Position numbers and translations under genes: made by a program. Under the pieces are notes generated by a model. It made no database searches, was not told where the DNA came from, and worked only from the letters and a program-made list of their open reading frames with translations. From DATDFB01 sp035276475 (lineage in GTDB: Bacteria; Acidobacteriota; Thermoanaerobaculia; Gp7-AA8), in assembly GCA_035276475.1 (NCBI GenBank), contig DATELQ010000036.1, forward strand, positions 24,310-88,309: a stretch of DNA of 64,000 nt, in the 5' to 3' direction. Shown piece by piece: positions 24,686 through 31,720 of the stretch; positions within the stretch are counted from its first letter, which is position 1; the number at the start of each line of letters is the position of its first letter.

Positions 24686-25379
24686 TCTCGTCGTTCTCCT
24701 CGTTCTGCTGCTCGCGGCGACTGCCGCCGCCGCGCGCGCGGAGTGCGTCGGGCGCGCCGACGTGCGCGACCTCCCGCTCGTGGAGCTGCCGGCGACGCAG
24801 CAGAAGGGCGACCGCTTCGCCGTCATGATCTCCGGCGACGGCGGCTGGCGGCGCATCGACAGCAAAGTGACGGACAAGCTGCGCGCCGACGGGATGCCGG
24901 TCGTCGGCTTCCTCGCCAACGAGTACCTCCGCACGCGGCGCACGCCTGACGACTGCGGCTGCGCGCTGGAGCGCGTCGTCCGCTACTACCGCATCGTCTG
25001 GAAGAAGCCGAACGTCGTGCTGATCGGCTACTCGCGCGGCGCCGACACGCTGCCGTTCATGGCCAGCCGCCTCCCCGCCGACCTCCGCCCGTCCATCAAG
25101 CTCATCGCGCTGCTCGGCCTCGAGTCGACGATCGACTTCAAGTACACGCCGTCGTGGTTCTTCTGGCATTTCACAAAGGAGCCGCAGTTTCCGGTCAAGC
25201 CGGAGCTGGAGAAGCTGCGCGGGCAGAACATCCTCTGCGTCTACGGCGAGAAGGAGAAGGCGTCGCTCTGCCACGAGCTCGATCCGAGACTCGCCAAGAT
25301 CGTGCGCGAGCCGGGCGGGCATCACTTCGCCGGCAAGTACGCGGACGTGGCTGAGGCGATACTAGCGCTTAGCGATTAG
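24657..25379 (+). CDS. AcvB/VirJ-family periplasmic serine hydrolase, copy 2
   Basis: Paralogue of the preceding gene, 240 residues from a GTG at 24657. The signal peptide (arginine-rich n-region, then VVLLVLLLAATAAAARA) is followed by SGDGGW, GYSRGAD (Ser about 126), YGEKEKASLC where copy 1 has its acidic segment, and GGHHFAGK. A CxC (DDCGCA, about 98-103) is unique to this copy. An alternative GTG at 24540 overlapping the upstream stop would add 39 arginine-rich residues encoded by a palindromic repeat, so 24657 is preferred. The acidic triad member is Glu-rich rather than Asp-rich, so the two copies may differ in activity. It ends in a palindromic convergent gap. Confidence 0.8.
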   Translation: MRAVPARRRPLVVLLVLLLAATAAAARAECVGRADVRDLPLVELPATQQKGDRFAVMISGDGGWRRIDSKVTDKLRADGMPVVGFLANEYLRTRRTPDDCGCALERVVRYYRIVWKKPNVVLIGYSRGADTLPFMASRLPADLRPSIKLIALLGLESTIDFKYTPSWFFWHFTKEPQFPVKPELEKLRGQNILCVYGEKEKASLCHELDPRLAKIVREPGGHHFAGKYADVAEAILALSD

Positions 25380-25436
25380 CGGTTGGCGTTTAGGCCCGCC
25401 GCCCTCCTAACCGCGAATCGCCAATCGCCAACCGCT
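25378..25436. terminator. Palindromic gap between convergent genes
   Basis: AGCGGTTGGCG (25378-25388) pairs with CGCCAACCGCT (25426-25436), and TTTAGG pairs with CCTAA inside, enclosing a GC-rich centre. The arms consist of reiterated words such as GCGATT and GGTTGGCG. It spans the space between a plus gene ending at 25379 and a minus gene ending at 25435, so it can act as a terminator in both directions. Confidence 0.6.
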
Positions 25437-25884
25437 ATCTCGCCGGCCGGTCCGAGTTGAAGATGTCGTAAATCCCCTTCCACTGGCCGCCGCGCCGCTG
25501 CCACGTCAGCGTGAACTTGCCGTTGTCCTCGATCGGCGCGCCGCCGCCCTTCGGCGTGATCTTCAGGTTGTAATGCCCGATCTCGACGGCGAGGTCGCCC
25601 GACTGGATGACGCGGTCCGCCGCGACGGTGGCGTCGATCTGCCCCGCGGCGAGGAAGCCCGACCAGAACTGCCGAACGGCGTCGCGCCCGCGGAAGGCCG
25701 GGAAGTTCGGCGGCATCAGCACCGCGTCGTCGGCGTAGATCGCCATCATGCCGTCGACGTTGCCGGCGCGTGCGGCGGCGCTGAACTCCTCATCCATCTT
25801 GCGAATGGCCTGCTCGGCGTCGCTGCCCGGCATGGATGCGCAGGCGGCGACCAGAAGTGCGGCGAGAAGCGCAATTTTCTTCAT
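25435..25884 (-). CDS. SnoaL/DUF4440-like lipoprotein
   Basis: Predicted lipoprotein of 149 residues. LLVAAC gives a lipobox with the acylated Cys near residue 15, followed by one NTF2-like domain of the DUF4440/SnoaL group: AIRKMDEEFSAAARAGNVDGMMAIYADDAVLMPP, FRGRDAVRQFWSG and a final QWKGIYDIFNSD. These domains often form dimers binding small hydrophobic ligands, and many have no known activity. The ATG at 25884 is chosen because it begins the lipoprotein signal; an upstream start at 26070 lies inside the divergent gene. Only 17 bp separate its start from the plus-strand gene at 25902. Confidence 0.82.
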   Translation of the reverse strand: MKKIALLAALLVAACASMPGSDAEQAIRKMDEEFSAAARAGNVDGMMAIYADDAVLMPPNFPAFRGRDAVRQFWSGFLAAGQIDATVAADRVIQSGDLAVEIGHYNLKITPKGGGAPIEDNGKFTLTWQRRGGQWKGIYDIFNSDRPAR

Positions 25885-25889
25885 GGGCG

Positions 25890-25895
25890 TAGAAT
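25890..25895 (+). promoter_or_regulatory. -10 element TAGAAT for a probable leaderless start
   Basis: TAGAAT ends 6 nt before the ATG at 25902, in the 17-bp gap between divergent starts. No Shine-Dalgarno is present. I see no matching TAnnnT for the minus gene, so that one may use the element's ATTCTA reverse or another signal. Confidence 0.45.
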
Positions 25896-25901
25896 CGCAC
25901 C

Positions 25902-26312
25902 ATGCGCGCGCACGGCGCAATCGCCCTGTTGGTTCTTCTGGCCGCCTGCCACGACGGCAGCAGCAGCCCCACCGCGCCGCTGGCGTCGACGACGATCGAT
26001 CACGGGCGGCTCGCCGGCGTGGTGACGATCGGGCCGAACTGCCCGGTCGAGACAGCCTCGCCATGCGCAACGCCGCCCGGCGCCTACGCGCTACGCAAGG
26101 TGCTGGTGATGAACGAGGCCGGCACGGAGTTGCTCCACACCGTCGACATCGACTCGCAGGGGGCGTACCTCATCGACTTGCCGCCGGCGAGATACACGGT
26201 GGACGTGAAGAAGGCCGGCATCGACCGGGTGAGCGGCGTGCCGGCCGTCGTCGAGATCAAGGCGAATACCGTGACGAAGCTGGACATCAGCATCGACACG
26301 GGTCTGCGCTAA
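25902..26312 (+). CDS. Small lipoprotein with carboxypeptidase-regulatory-like fold
   Basis: Predicted lipoprotein of 136 residues: the signal ends LLVLLAAC with Cys near 16, followed by a Ser/Thr/Pro-rich tether. The body contains GRLAGVVTIGPNCPVE, an internal Cys pair (NCPVETASPCATPP), DSQGAYLIDLPPARYTVDVKKAG and a final beta strand, resembling carboxypeptidase regulatory-like or prealbumin-like beta sandwiches. Such domains are structural or bind sugars or proteins. Its role is unknown. The 3' end overlaps the SWIB gene by four bases. Confidence 0.75.
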   Translation: MRAHGAIALLVLLAACHDGSSSPTAPLASTTIDHGRLAGVVTIGPNCPVETASPCATPPGAYALRKVLVMNEAGTELLHTVDIDSQGAYLIDLPPARYTVDVKKAGIDRVSGVPAVVEIKANTVTKLDISIDTGLR

Positions 26313-26590
26313 CTCAGGTGCTTGTTCACCAGCGCCGTCATCTCGAACATCGACACCTGCTTCTTCCCGTTGAAGATCTTCTTCAGGTTGTCGTCCGCGT
26401 TGATCATGCGCTTGTTCTGCTGGTCCTGCAGGCCCTTGCTCTTGATGTAGTCCCACACGCGCTTCGTCACTTCGCTGCGCGGGATGGGCTTGTCGCCGGT
26501 GATCGGCGCGAGATCGGCGCTCGGTTGAACCGGAGCCGCGAGGCCCTTTCCGCCGCCTTTGCTGCCCGACGCTTTTTTCGTGCTCGCCAT
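26309..26590 (-). CDS. SWIB/MDM2-domain protein
   Basis: Small cytosolic protein of 93 residues: a basic Lys/Gly/Ser-rich tail (about 1-20), then a SWIB/MDM2 domain with PIPRSEVTKRVWDYIKSKGLQD, MINADDNLKKIFNG and SMFEMTALVNKHL. In eukaryotes the fold occurs in chromatin remodellers and MDM2. Bacterial stand-alone copies exist in chlamydiae and several other phyla, with roles suspected in DNA compaction. The basic tail fits a nucleic-acid-binding role (inference). It has no operon partner. Confidence 0.9.
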   Translation of the reverse strand: MASTKKASGSKGGGKGLAAPVQPSADLAPITGDKPIPRSEVTKRVWDYIKSKGLQDQQNKRMINADDNLKKIFNGKKQVSMFEMTALVNKHLS

Positions 26591-26666
26591 CGTTTCCTTA
26601 CCTCTCGATCGTTTAGATTCGGGGGATTGTGCGACAGCGGGGTGCGCGCGTCAACGCAATCCGCGC

Positions 26667-26672
26667 TACCAT
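26667..26672 (+). promoter_or_regulatory. -10 element TACCAT upstream of pagL-like gene
   Basis: TACCAT ends 14 nt before the ATG at 26687 with no Shine-Dalgarno in between. It is a weaker member of the TAnnnT series seen elsewhere. Confidence 0.3.
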
Positions 26673-26686
26673 TCCGAAACTCGCCG

Positions 26687-27220
26687 ATGAAAAACCTTGC
26701 ATTTGTCGCACTCTTTGTGCTCGCTCTGCCCGCCTCAGCCGCGTGGCCGGCGCATTTCACGATCTACGGCCTCGGCGCCAAGAGCGCTCCGAACAAGCAC
26801 GGGAAGATGGACCTGCAGTCGCTGAACTTCGAAGCGACCGGGGCGGCGAAGTGGAACTTCGACTGGGGCGTCGACTTCGCCGCCACGCACATGAAGCAGC
26901 CGGTCGACTTCTTCGACACGCTGCATCAGACCGAGAGCGTCAACGCGGCGTCGCTGTCGCTCCTGGCGCGCAAGATCTTCGGCAAGCACGGCGCCGTGCG
27001 GCCCTACGTCGAGCTCTCCAGCGGCCCGATCTACGCGAGCGAGCGCGTGCCGGAGTCGACGTCGCACTTCAACTTCATCTCCCAGGCCGGCGCCGGCATC
27101 CTCACGGACCGCGGCTTGATGGCCGGCCTCCGCTTCGGCCACATCTCCAACGCCGGCTACGCCGACCGCAACCCGGGCGTGAACTTCACGGCAGTGCTGG
27201 TCGGATTCCGGCTTCGCTGA
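26687..27220 (+). CDS. PagL-like lipid A 3-O-deacylase
   Basis: Outer-membrane beta-barrel enzyme of 177 residues with a signal peptide ending near ASA. PagL enzymes remove the 3-linked acyl chain of lipid A. The conserved C-terminal signature is present: FISQAGAGI, then LRFGHISNAGYADRNPGVN, whose H-x-S provides the catalytic His and Ser, and an aromatic/Arg terminal strand GFRLR. Length matches PagL. The ATG at 26687 begins the signal peptide. The long frame open upstream is an artefact across the SWIB gene. Together with MprF it suggests control of envelope charge and acylation. Confidence 0.82.
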   Translation: MKNLAFVALFVLALPASAAWPAHFTIYGLGAKSAPNKHGKMDLQSLNFEATGAAKWNFDWGVDFAATHMKQPVDFFDTLHQTESVNAASLSLLARKIFGKHGAVRPYVELSSGPIYASERVPESTSHFNFISQAGAGILTDRGLMAGLRFGHISNAGYADRNPGVNFTAVLVGFRLR

Positions 27221-28010
27221 GGATCGACTTTGCTTGCGCCAATGTCGCCGCGACGCGCGCATCGTCGAGCGTCTCGATGGGGAGCGCCCCGTCGCGCTTC
27301 CCGAGCTTCTCCCCCTTGTCGTTGAGGACGAGCGGCAGGTGCGCGTACTGCGGCGTGCGATACCCGAGGGCGCGCTGCAGGGCGATTTGTCTCGCGGTCG
27401 AAGAGAGGAGATCGCCGCCGCGCACGACCTGCGTGATGCCTTGCTCCTCGTCGTCGACCACGACGGCGAGCTGATAGGCGAACAGCCCGTCCGCGCGGCG
27501 GATGACGAAGTCGCCGGTCTCGCGCGCGACGTTCTCCTCGACGCGGCCGCGCAGCAGGTCGTCGAAGGCGATGACCTCGTCGGGCGCTTTGAAGCGAACC
27601 GCCCGCGCCACCCGCCCGGGGGCGATGCCGTTGCGGCACGTGCCGGGATAGATCGGCTCGCGCCCGAGCGGCGCCGACGCCGCGCTGCGCAGCTCCGCGC
27701 GCGAGCAGGCGCAGTCGTAGACGAGGCCTTTCTCGCGCAGCGCGCTCAATGCTTTTTCATAGAGCGCGGTGCGTTGCGATTGGTAGACGACCTCGCCGTC
27801 CCATTGCAGGCCGTATCGTTTCAGTGCCGCAAGGATCTCCTCGGCGGAACCGGGCACGACGCGCGGGGTGTCGAGGTCCTCAACCCGCACCAGCCAGCGG
27901 CCGCCGCTCTGCTTCGCCAGCAGGTACGAGCCGAGCGCCGCGACGAGGCTGCCGAGGTGCAGCGGACCTGTGGGCGAGGGCGCGAAGCGGCCGACCGTGC
28001 CGAAAGTCAT
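27186..28010 (-). CDS. gluQ: Glutamyl-Q tRNA(Asp) synthetase
   Basis: A truncated glutamyl-tRNA synthetase homologue (also called YadB) that ligates glutamate to queuosine in tRNA-Asp. The 274 residues include the catalytic domain only: GRFAPSPTGPLHLGS (HIGH-type motif), RVEDLDTPR, the zinc-site CACSRAEL near 106-113, YPGTCRNG, and LGKRDGA in place of KMSKS near the end. It lacks the anticodon-binding domain, as expected. Its substrate depends on queuosine, consistent with queA at 7-8 kb. It is divergent from the ABC gene at 28089, and its 3' end overlaps the pagL-like gene by 35 bases. Confidence 0.93.
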   Translation of the reverse strand: MTFGTVGRFAPSPTGPLHLGSLVAALGSYLLAKQSGGRWLVRVEDLDTPRVVPGSAEEILAALKRYGLQWDGEVVYQSQRTALYEKALSALREKGLVYDCACSRAELRSAASAPLGREPIYPGTCRNGIAPGRVARAVRFKAPDEVIAFDDLLRGRVEENVARETGDFVIRRADGLFAYQLAVVVDDEEQGITQVVRGGDLLSSTARQIALQRALGYRTPQYAHLPLVLNDKGEKLGKRDGALPIETLDDARVAATLAQAKSILSEAGIRPALP

Positions 28011-28058
28011 GCTCTACAAACCCTCCCACCGGCACATGTGCGTCCGCGCCGCGCCGCC

Positions 28059-28064
28059 TACATT
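28059..28064 (+). promoter_or_regulatory. -10-like TACATT before the ABC operon
   Basis: TACATT lies 24 nt before the ATG at 28089, which has GAAAGGA at good spacing. This operon therefore seems to have a short conventional leader. Confidence 0.35.
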
Positions 28065-28088
28065 GGCAATCGAAGAAAGGACGCACCC

Positions 28089-28778
28089 ATGCTTGTCAGC
28101 CTCACCAACATCACCAAGTCGTACCGCCTCGGCCGCGTCGACGTGCGCGCGCTCGAGGGCGTCGACCTCGACATCGATCGCGGCGACTTCCTCGCCCTCG
28201 CCGGCCCCTCCGGCAGCGGCAAGACCACGCTCCTCAACCTCATCGGCTGCATCGACAAGCCGAGCGGCGGGCGCATCGTCGTCGACGGCGTCGACGTCAC
28301 CGCCGTCCCGCTGCACCGCCTCGCGGCCATGCGCAGCAACACCCTCGGCTACATCTTCCAGACCTTCAACCTCATCCCCGTCCTCACCGCGTACGAGAAC
28401 GTCGAGTACCCGCTCCTGCTGCAGAACGTCGCCCGCCGCGAGCGCGACGCGCGCGTGCGCCGCTGGCTCGACCAGGTCGGCCTCACCGCGCAGGCGAAGC
28501 AGCGGCCGGATCAACTCTCGGGCGGACAGCGGCAGCGCGTGGCCATTGCGCGCGCGATGGTCGCGGAGCCGAAGCTCGTCCTTGCCGACGAGCCGACCGC
28601 GAACCTCGACCAGGACACGGCCGCGAACATCCTCGACCTTCTCGCCAAGCTGAACGCGGAGACGGGGACGACCTTCGTCTTCGCCACGCACGATCCCGCC
28701 GTCATGTCGCGCGCACAGCGCCTCGTGCGGCTGCGCGACGGACGCATTTCCGAGGAGGCACGCGCGCTCGTCGCGTGA
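28089..28778 (+). CDS. LolD/MacB-type ABC transporter ATPase
   Basis: ATP-binding subunit of 229 residues in the LolD/MacB/FtsE class (type VII ABC systems). Walker A is GPSGSGKTT (about 39-47), the Q-loop is FQTFNL, the signature is LSGGQRQRVAIARA (about 140-153) and Walker B is LVLADEPTANLD. A short leader with GAAAGGA precedes the ATG. The permease follows after 10 bases, then a LolA-like protein and an outer-membrane barrel, which makes transport to the outer membrane the natural reading rather than drug export. Confidence 0.92.
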   Translation: MLVSLTNITKSYRLGRVDVRALEGVDLDIDRGDFLALAGPSGSGKTTLLNLIGCIDKPSGGRIVVDGVDVTAVPLHRLAAMRSNTLGYIFQTFNLIPVLTAYENVEYPLLLQNVARRERDARVRRWLDQVGLTAQAKQRPDQLSGGQRQRVAIARAMVAEPKLVLADEPTANLDQDTAANILDLLAKLNAETGTTFVFATHDPAVMSRAQRLVRLRDGRISEEARALVA

Positions 28779-28788
28779 GGAGAACGAC

Positions 28789-29991
28789 ATGACCACAAGA
28801 ATCGCGTTTCGTAACGTCTTCCGCAACCGCCGCCGCTCGGCCATCACGCTGCTCGTCATCGTCTTCGGCGCGGTCGGCCTGATCCTCTTCGGCGGATACA
28901 AACAGCAGACCTTCCGCGCCCTCCGCGAGTCGACGATCCGCAGCCGCCTCGGCCACCTGCAGGTCTACAAGCGCGGCTTCGCGTCGAATGAGTCGAAGAA
29001 GCCGCTCGAACAAGGCCTCGACGACGTGGCCGCGCTGCGCCGCGCCGTCGAGAGCGACAAGCGCGTCAAGATGACGGCCGCGCAGATCACGCTCATGGGC
29101 CTCGTCAGCAACGGCGACAAGTCCGAGACCTTCATCGCCACCGCCGTCGAGCCGCTCAAAGAGAAAGCGATGAACGGCTACCGCCTCGTCGGCGGCACCG
29201 ACCTGCCGGCGAACGAGACCGACGCCGTGCTGGTCGGCCGCGGCCTGGCCACGTCGATGCGCGTGAAGCCGGGGGACTACCTGACGCTCATGACCACGAC
29301 GACGGCCGGCTCGCTCAACGCGACCGACGTGCGCGTCGCCGGCATCTTCACGAGCGGCGTCAAGGAGTTCGACGACCGCGCCGTGAAGATGCCGATCGCC
29401 GGCGCGCAGCAACTGCTGCAGACGAAGAAGGTCGAGCGGCTGATCGTGATGCTCAACGACACCGACGACACCGACGCCGTGCGCGCCGACCTCACCCGGA
29501 AGCTGCCGCAGATCGAGATGAAGAGCTGGTCGGAGCTGGCGACCTTCTACCACCAGGTCGTGCTGCTCTACAACGGCATCTTCGGCTTCCTGGGACTCAT
29601 CGTCAGCGCCATCGTCGTCTTCAGCGTCGCCAACACGATCCTGATGTCGATCTTCGAGCGGACGCGCGAGATCGGCACGCTCATGGCGATGGGGACGACG
29701 CGGTCGCGTGTGGCGCGGATGTTCCTCGCCGAGGGAGTGGTCATCGGCGTGCTCGGCGCGATCGCGGGCGTGGTGGCCGGCGTGCTCCTGGCGAGCCTCA
29801 TCAACCGCGGCCACGTCATGCTCCCGCCGCCGCCCGGCTACACCCTCGGCTACCCGCTGCGCATGCTGCTGACGCCGTCGATCCTCGTCACCACCGCGGT
29901 CATCTCCATCGTCACCGCCACGATCTCCTCGATCGTCCCGGCACTGAAAGCGTCGCGCATGAAGGTCGTCGACGCACTGGGGCACATCTGA
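28789..29991 (+). CDS. FtsX/MacB-type ABC permease (LolC/E-like)
   Basis: Permease of 400 residues with the four-helix MacB/LolC topology: an N-terminal helix (AITLLVIVFGAVGLILFGG), a large periplasmic domain (about 45-260) and three C-terminal helices, with the FtsX signature VFSVANTILMSIFERTREIGTLMAMG between the second and third. The periplasmic domain is about 220 residues, close to LolC/E. Such permeases act as mechanotransmitters or extract lipoproteins from the inner membrane. The Shine-Dalgarno GAGGAG lies before the ATG. The stop overlaps the next gene by one base (TGATG). Confidence 0.9.
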   Translation: MTTRIAFRNVFRNRRRSAITLLVIVFGAVGLILFGGYKQQTFRALRESTIRSRLGHLQVYKRGFASNESKKPLEQGLDDVAALRRAVESDKRVKMTAAQITLMGLVSNGDKSETFIATAVEPLKEKAMNGYRLVGGTDLPANETDAVLVGRGLATSMRVKPGDYLTLMTTTTAGSLNATDVRVAGIFTSGVKEFDDRAVKMPIAGAQQLLQTKKVERLIVMLNDTDDTDAVRADLTRKLPQIEMKSWSELATFYHQVVLLYNGIFGFLGLIVSAIVVFSVANTILMSIFERTREIGTLMAMGTTRSRVARMFLAEGVVIGVLGAIAGVVAGVLLASLINRGHVMLPPPPGYTLGYPLRMLLTPSILVTTAVISIVTATISSIVPALKASRMKVVDALGHI

Positions 29992-30704
29992 TGAAAAAGC
30001 GACTCTTTGCACTCGCACTTCTTCTCGCCTCGGCGCCGCTGCGCGCCGAGGATGCGGCGGCGATCCTCAAGAAAGTCGACGCGTACCGCACGCCGTTGGA
30101 GAGCTTCGCGATCGACGTCGAGCTCACCGCCTACACGCCGCACGACCAGCCGGAGTCGTCGAAGTTCCGCGTCTACGGCAAAGGGAGCGACCGGAGCGTG
30201 GTCGAGTTCCTGGCGCCGGCGACGGAGAAGGGAAAGCTCCTCCTGATGCTGCGCGACGCGATGTGGTTCTACATGCCGACGGCGAGCCGCCCGATCCGCA
30301 TCTCGCCGCTGCAGCGGCTGATGGGACAGGCCTCGAACGGCGACGTGGCCCGGACGAGCTTCACGGTCGACTACGTGGCGAAGTCGGTCGTCGAAGAGGA
30401 CAAGGCGTTCGTCCTCGACCTCGCCGCGAAGGACGCCGACATCGCCTACAGCCGCGTGCAGCTGTGGATCGACAAGGCGACGTACGAGCCGCTGCGCGCC
30501 GACTTTTACGTCGTCAGCGGAAAGCTGATCAAGCGCGCGCTCTACCGCGAGTTCGGCACGATGGCCGGGCGGCGGGTGGTGACGGGGATCGAGATCGACG
30601 ATCTGCTGCGGCCGGGGAACAAGACGCTCATGCGCTACGCGAACCTGACGTCGAAGGAGAACCCGGAGCGGATGTTCACGAAGGACGCACTCGGAAAATG
30701 GTGA
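29991..30704 (+). CDS. LolA-like outer-membrane lipoprotein-sorting protein
   Basis: Periplasmic protein of 237 residues with a signal peptide (about 1-19). The rest matches the COG2834/LolA-like group: AAAILKKVDAYRTPLESFAIDVELT, KFRVYGKG, SVVEFLAPATEKGKLLLM, MWFYMPTASRPIRISPLQRLMGQASNGDVA and a final VTGIEIDDLLRPGNKTLM. The concave LolA half-barrel carries lipoprotein acyl chains or other lipids. Coupling by one base to the permease and a 7-base overlap with the barrel gene suggest it ferries substrate from the ABC complex to the outer-membrane protein (inference). Confidence 0.88.
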   Translation: MKKRLFALALLLASAPLRAEDAAAILKKVDAYRTPLESFAIDVELTAYTPHDQPESSKFRVYGKGSDRSVVEFLAPATEKGKLLLMLRDAMWFYMPTASRPIRISPLQRLMGQASNGDVARTSFTVDYVAKSVVEEDKAFVLDLAAKDADIAYSRVQLWIDKATYEPLRADFYVVSGKLIKRALYREFGTMAGRRVVTGIEIDDLLRPGNKTLMRYANLTSKENPERMFTKDALGKW

Positions 30705-31717
30705 ACACGCTTTTATTACTCGCCACGCTGCGCATGTTCGGCTCGGTCGGCGCGGAGTCGCAGCTCTCGCCGGCCAACACGGACTCGCCGCTGAACCCGC
30801 ACAACGTGGCCGGGCTGCCGTACACGACGAACGTCGGCGACGCGGCGCTCTACGCCGACGCGAAGACCGAGCGGGTGAAGGCGCACGTGAAGCTGCGCGC
30901 CGATGCCAGCGACCGCGCCGCCGATCACCTCCAGCTCGGCGAGGCCTTCGTGCAGGCGAACCTCCGGCCGTGGCTCGACGTCACGGCCGGTCGGGTGATC
31001 GAGAAGTGGGGCACCGGCTACGCCTGGAATCCGGTGGCGTTCGTGAGCCCGCAGAAGAATCCGACCGATCCGACCGACCGCCGCAGCGCCTACCGCGGCG
31101 TCGACATGCTCCGCGCCGACGCGTTCGTGCGCGAGACGAACATCTCCGTCTATGCGCTGCGCGACCACACCGTCGCCGCGCGCGTCTATCGCCTCGTCGG
31201 CGGCACCGACGTGTCGCTGCATTTCAGCCACGACGCGAACGGCACGCAGCAGGGCGTGAGCCTCGCCCGCGTCTTCGGCGAGGCGCTGGAGCTCCACACC
31301 GAGGTCACGCGCCGCCACCTCCTCCTCGGCGGGCAGTACACGTTCCCGAAGAACGTCAACGTCATCGCCGAGGTCTATCGCTCCGGCGACGGCCTCACCG
31401 AGTCGCAGTGGCGCGCGTTCGAAAACAGCATCGAGCCGGCGTCGCTCCTCGACGCCAACCGCCGCTACGCGCCGCTCCGCATGGCCCGCAACTACGCCTT
31501 CGTCCGCGCCGACGCGCCGTTCGGCAAGAATGACGTCGAGCTCATCGCCATCACCAACCTGCGCGACGGCTCGTCGATCGCGCGCCTCACGCTCTCGCGC
31601 AAGCTCCGCCCGAATCTCTCCGCGTACGTGATCGAGACGGAGTTCCTCGGCACGGGCGAAATGTCGTACATCCAAGTCAAGCGGCTGACGACATTCGGAG
31701 CGCGGGTGTACTTTTAA
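30698..31717 (+). CDS. Outer-membrane beta-barrel protein of the Lol-like cassette
   Basis: Protein of 339 residues with a weak N-terminal signal and the alternating polar/hydrophobic strands of an outer-membrane barrel, ending in aromatic FGARVYF (C-terminal Phe). It contains TAGRVIEKWGTGYAWNPVAFV, a phrase typical of DUF1302-like barrels. Its ATG lies inside the LolA-like gene's last codons (overlap of 7 bases), so synthesis is tightly linked to that carrier. The most economical role is the outer-membrane exit or acceptor for the substrate carried by the LolA-like protein. Its identity is not settled by sequence alone. Confidence 0.78.
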   Translation: MVNTLLLLATLRMFGSVGAESQLSPANTDSPLNPHNVAGLPYTTNVGDAALYADAKTERVKAHVKLRADASDRAADHLQLGEAFVQANLRPWLDVTAGRVIEKWGTGYAWNPVAFVSPQKNPTDPTDRRSAYRGVDMLRADAFVRETNISVYALRDHTVAARVYRLVGGTDVSLHFSHDANGTQQGVSLARVFGEALELHTEVTRRHLLLGGQYTFPKNVNVIAEVYRSGDGLTESQWRAFENSIEPASLLDANRRYAPLRMARNYAFVRADAPFGKNDVELIAITNLRDGSSIARLTLSRKLRPNLSAYVIETEFLGTGEMSYIQVKRLTTFGARVYF

Positions 31718-31720
31718 GCG

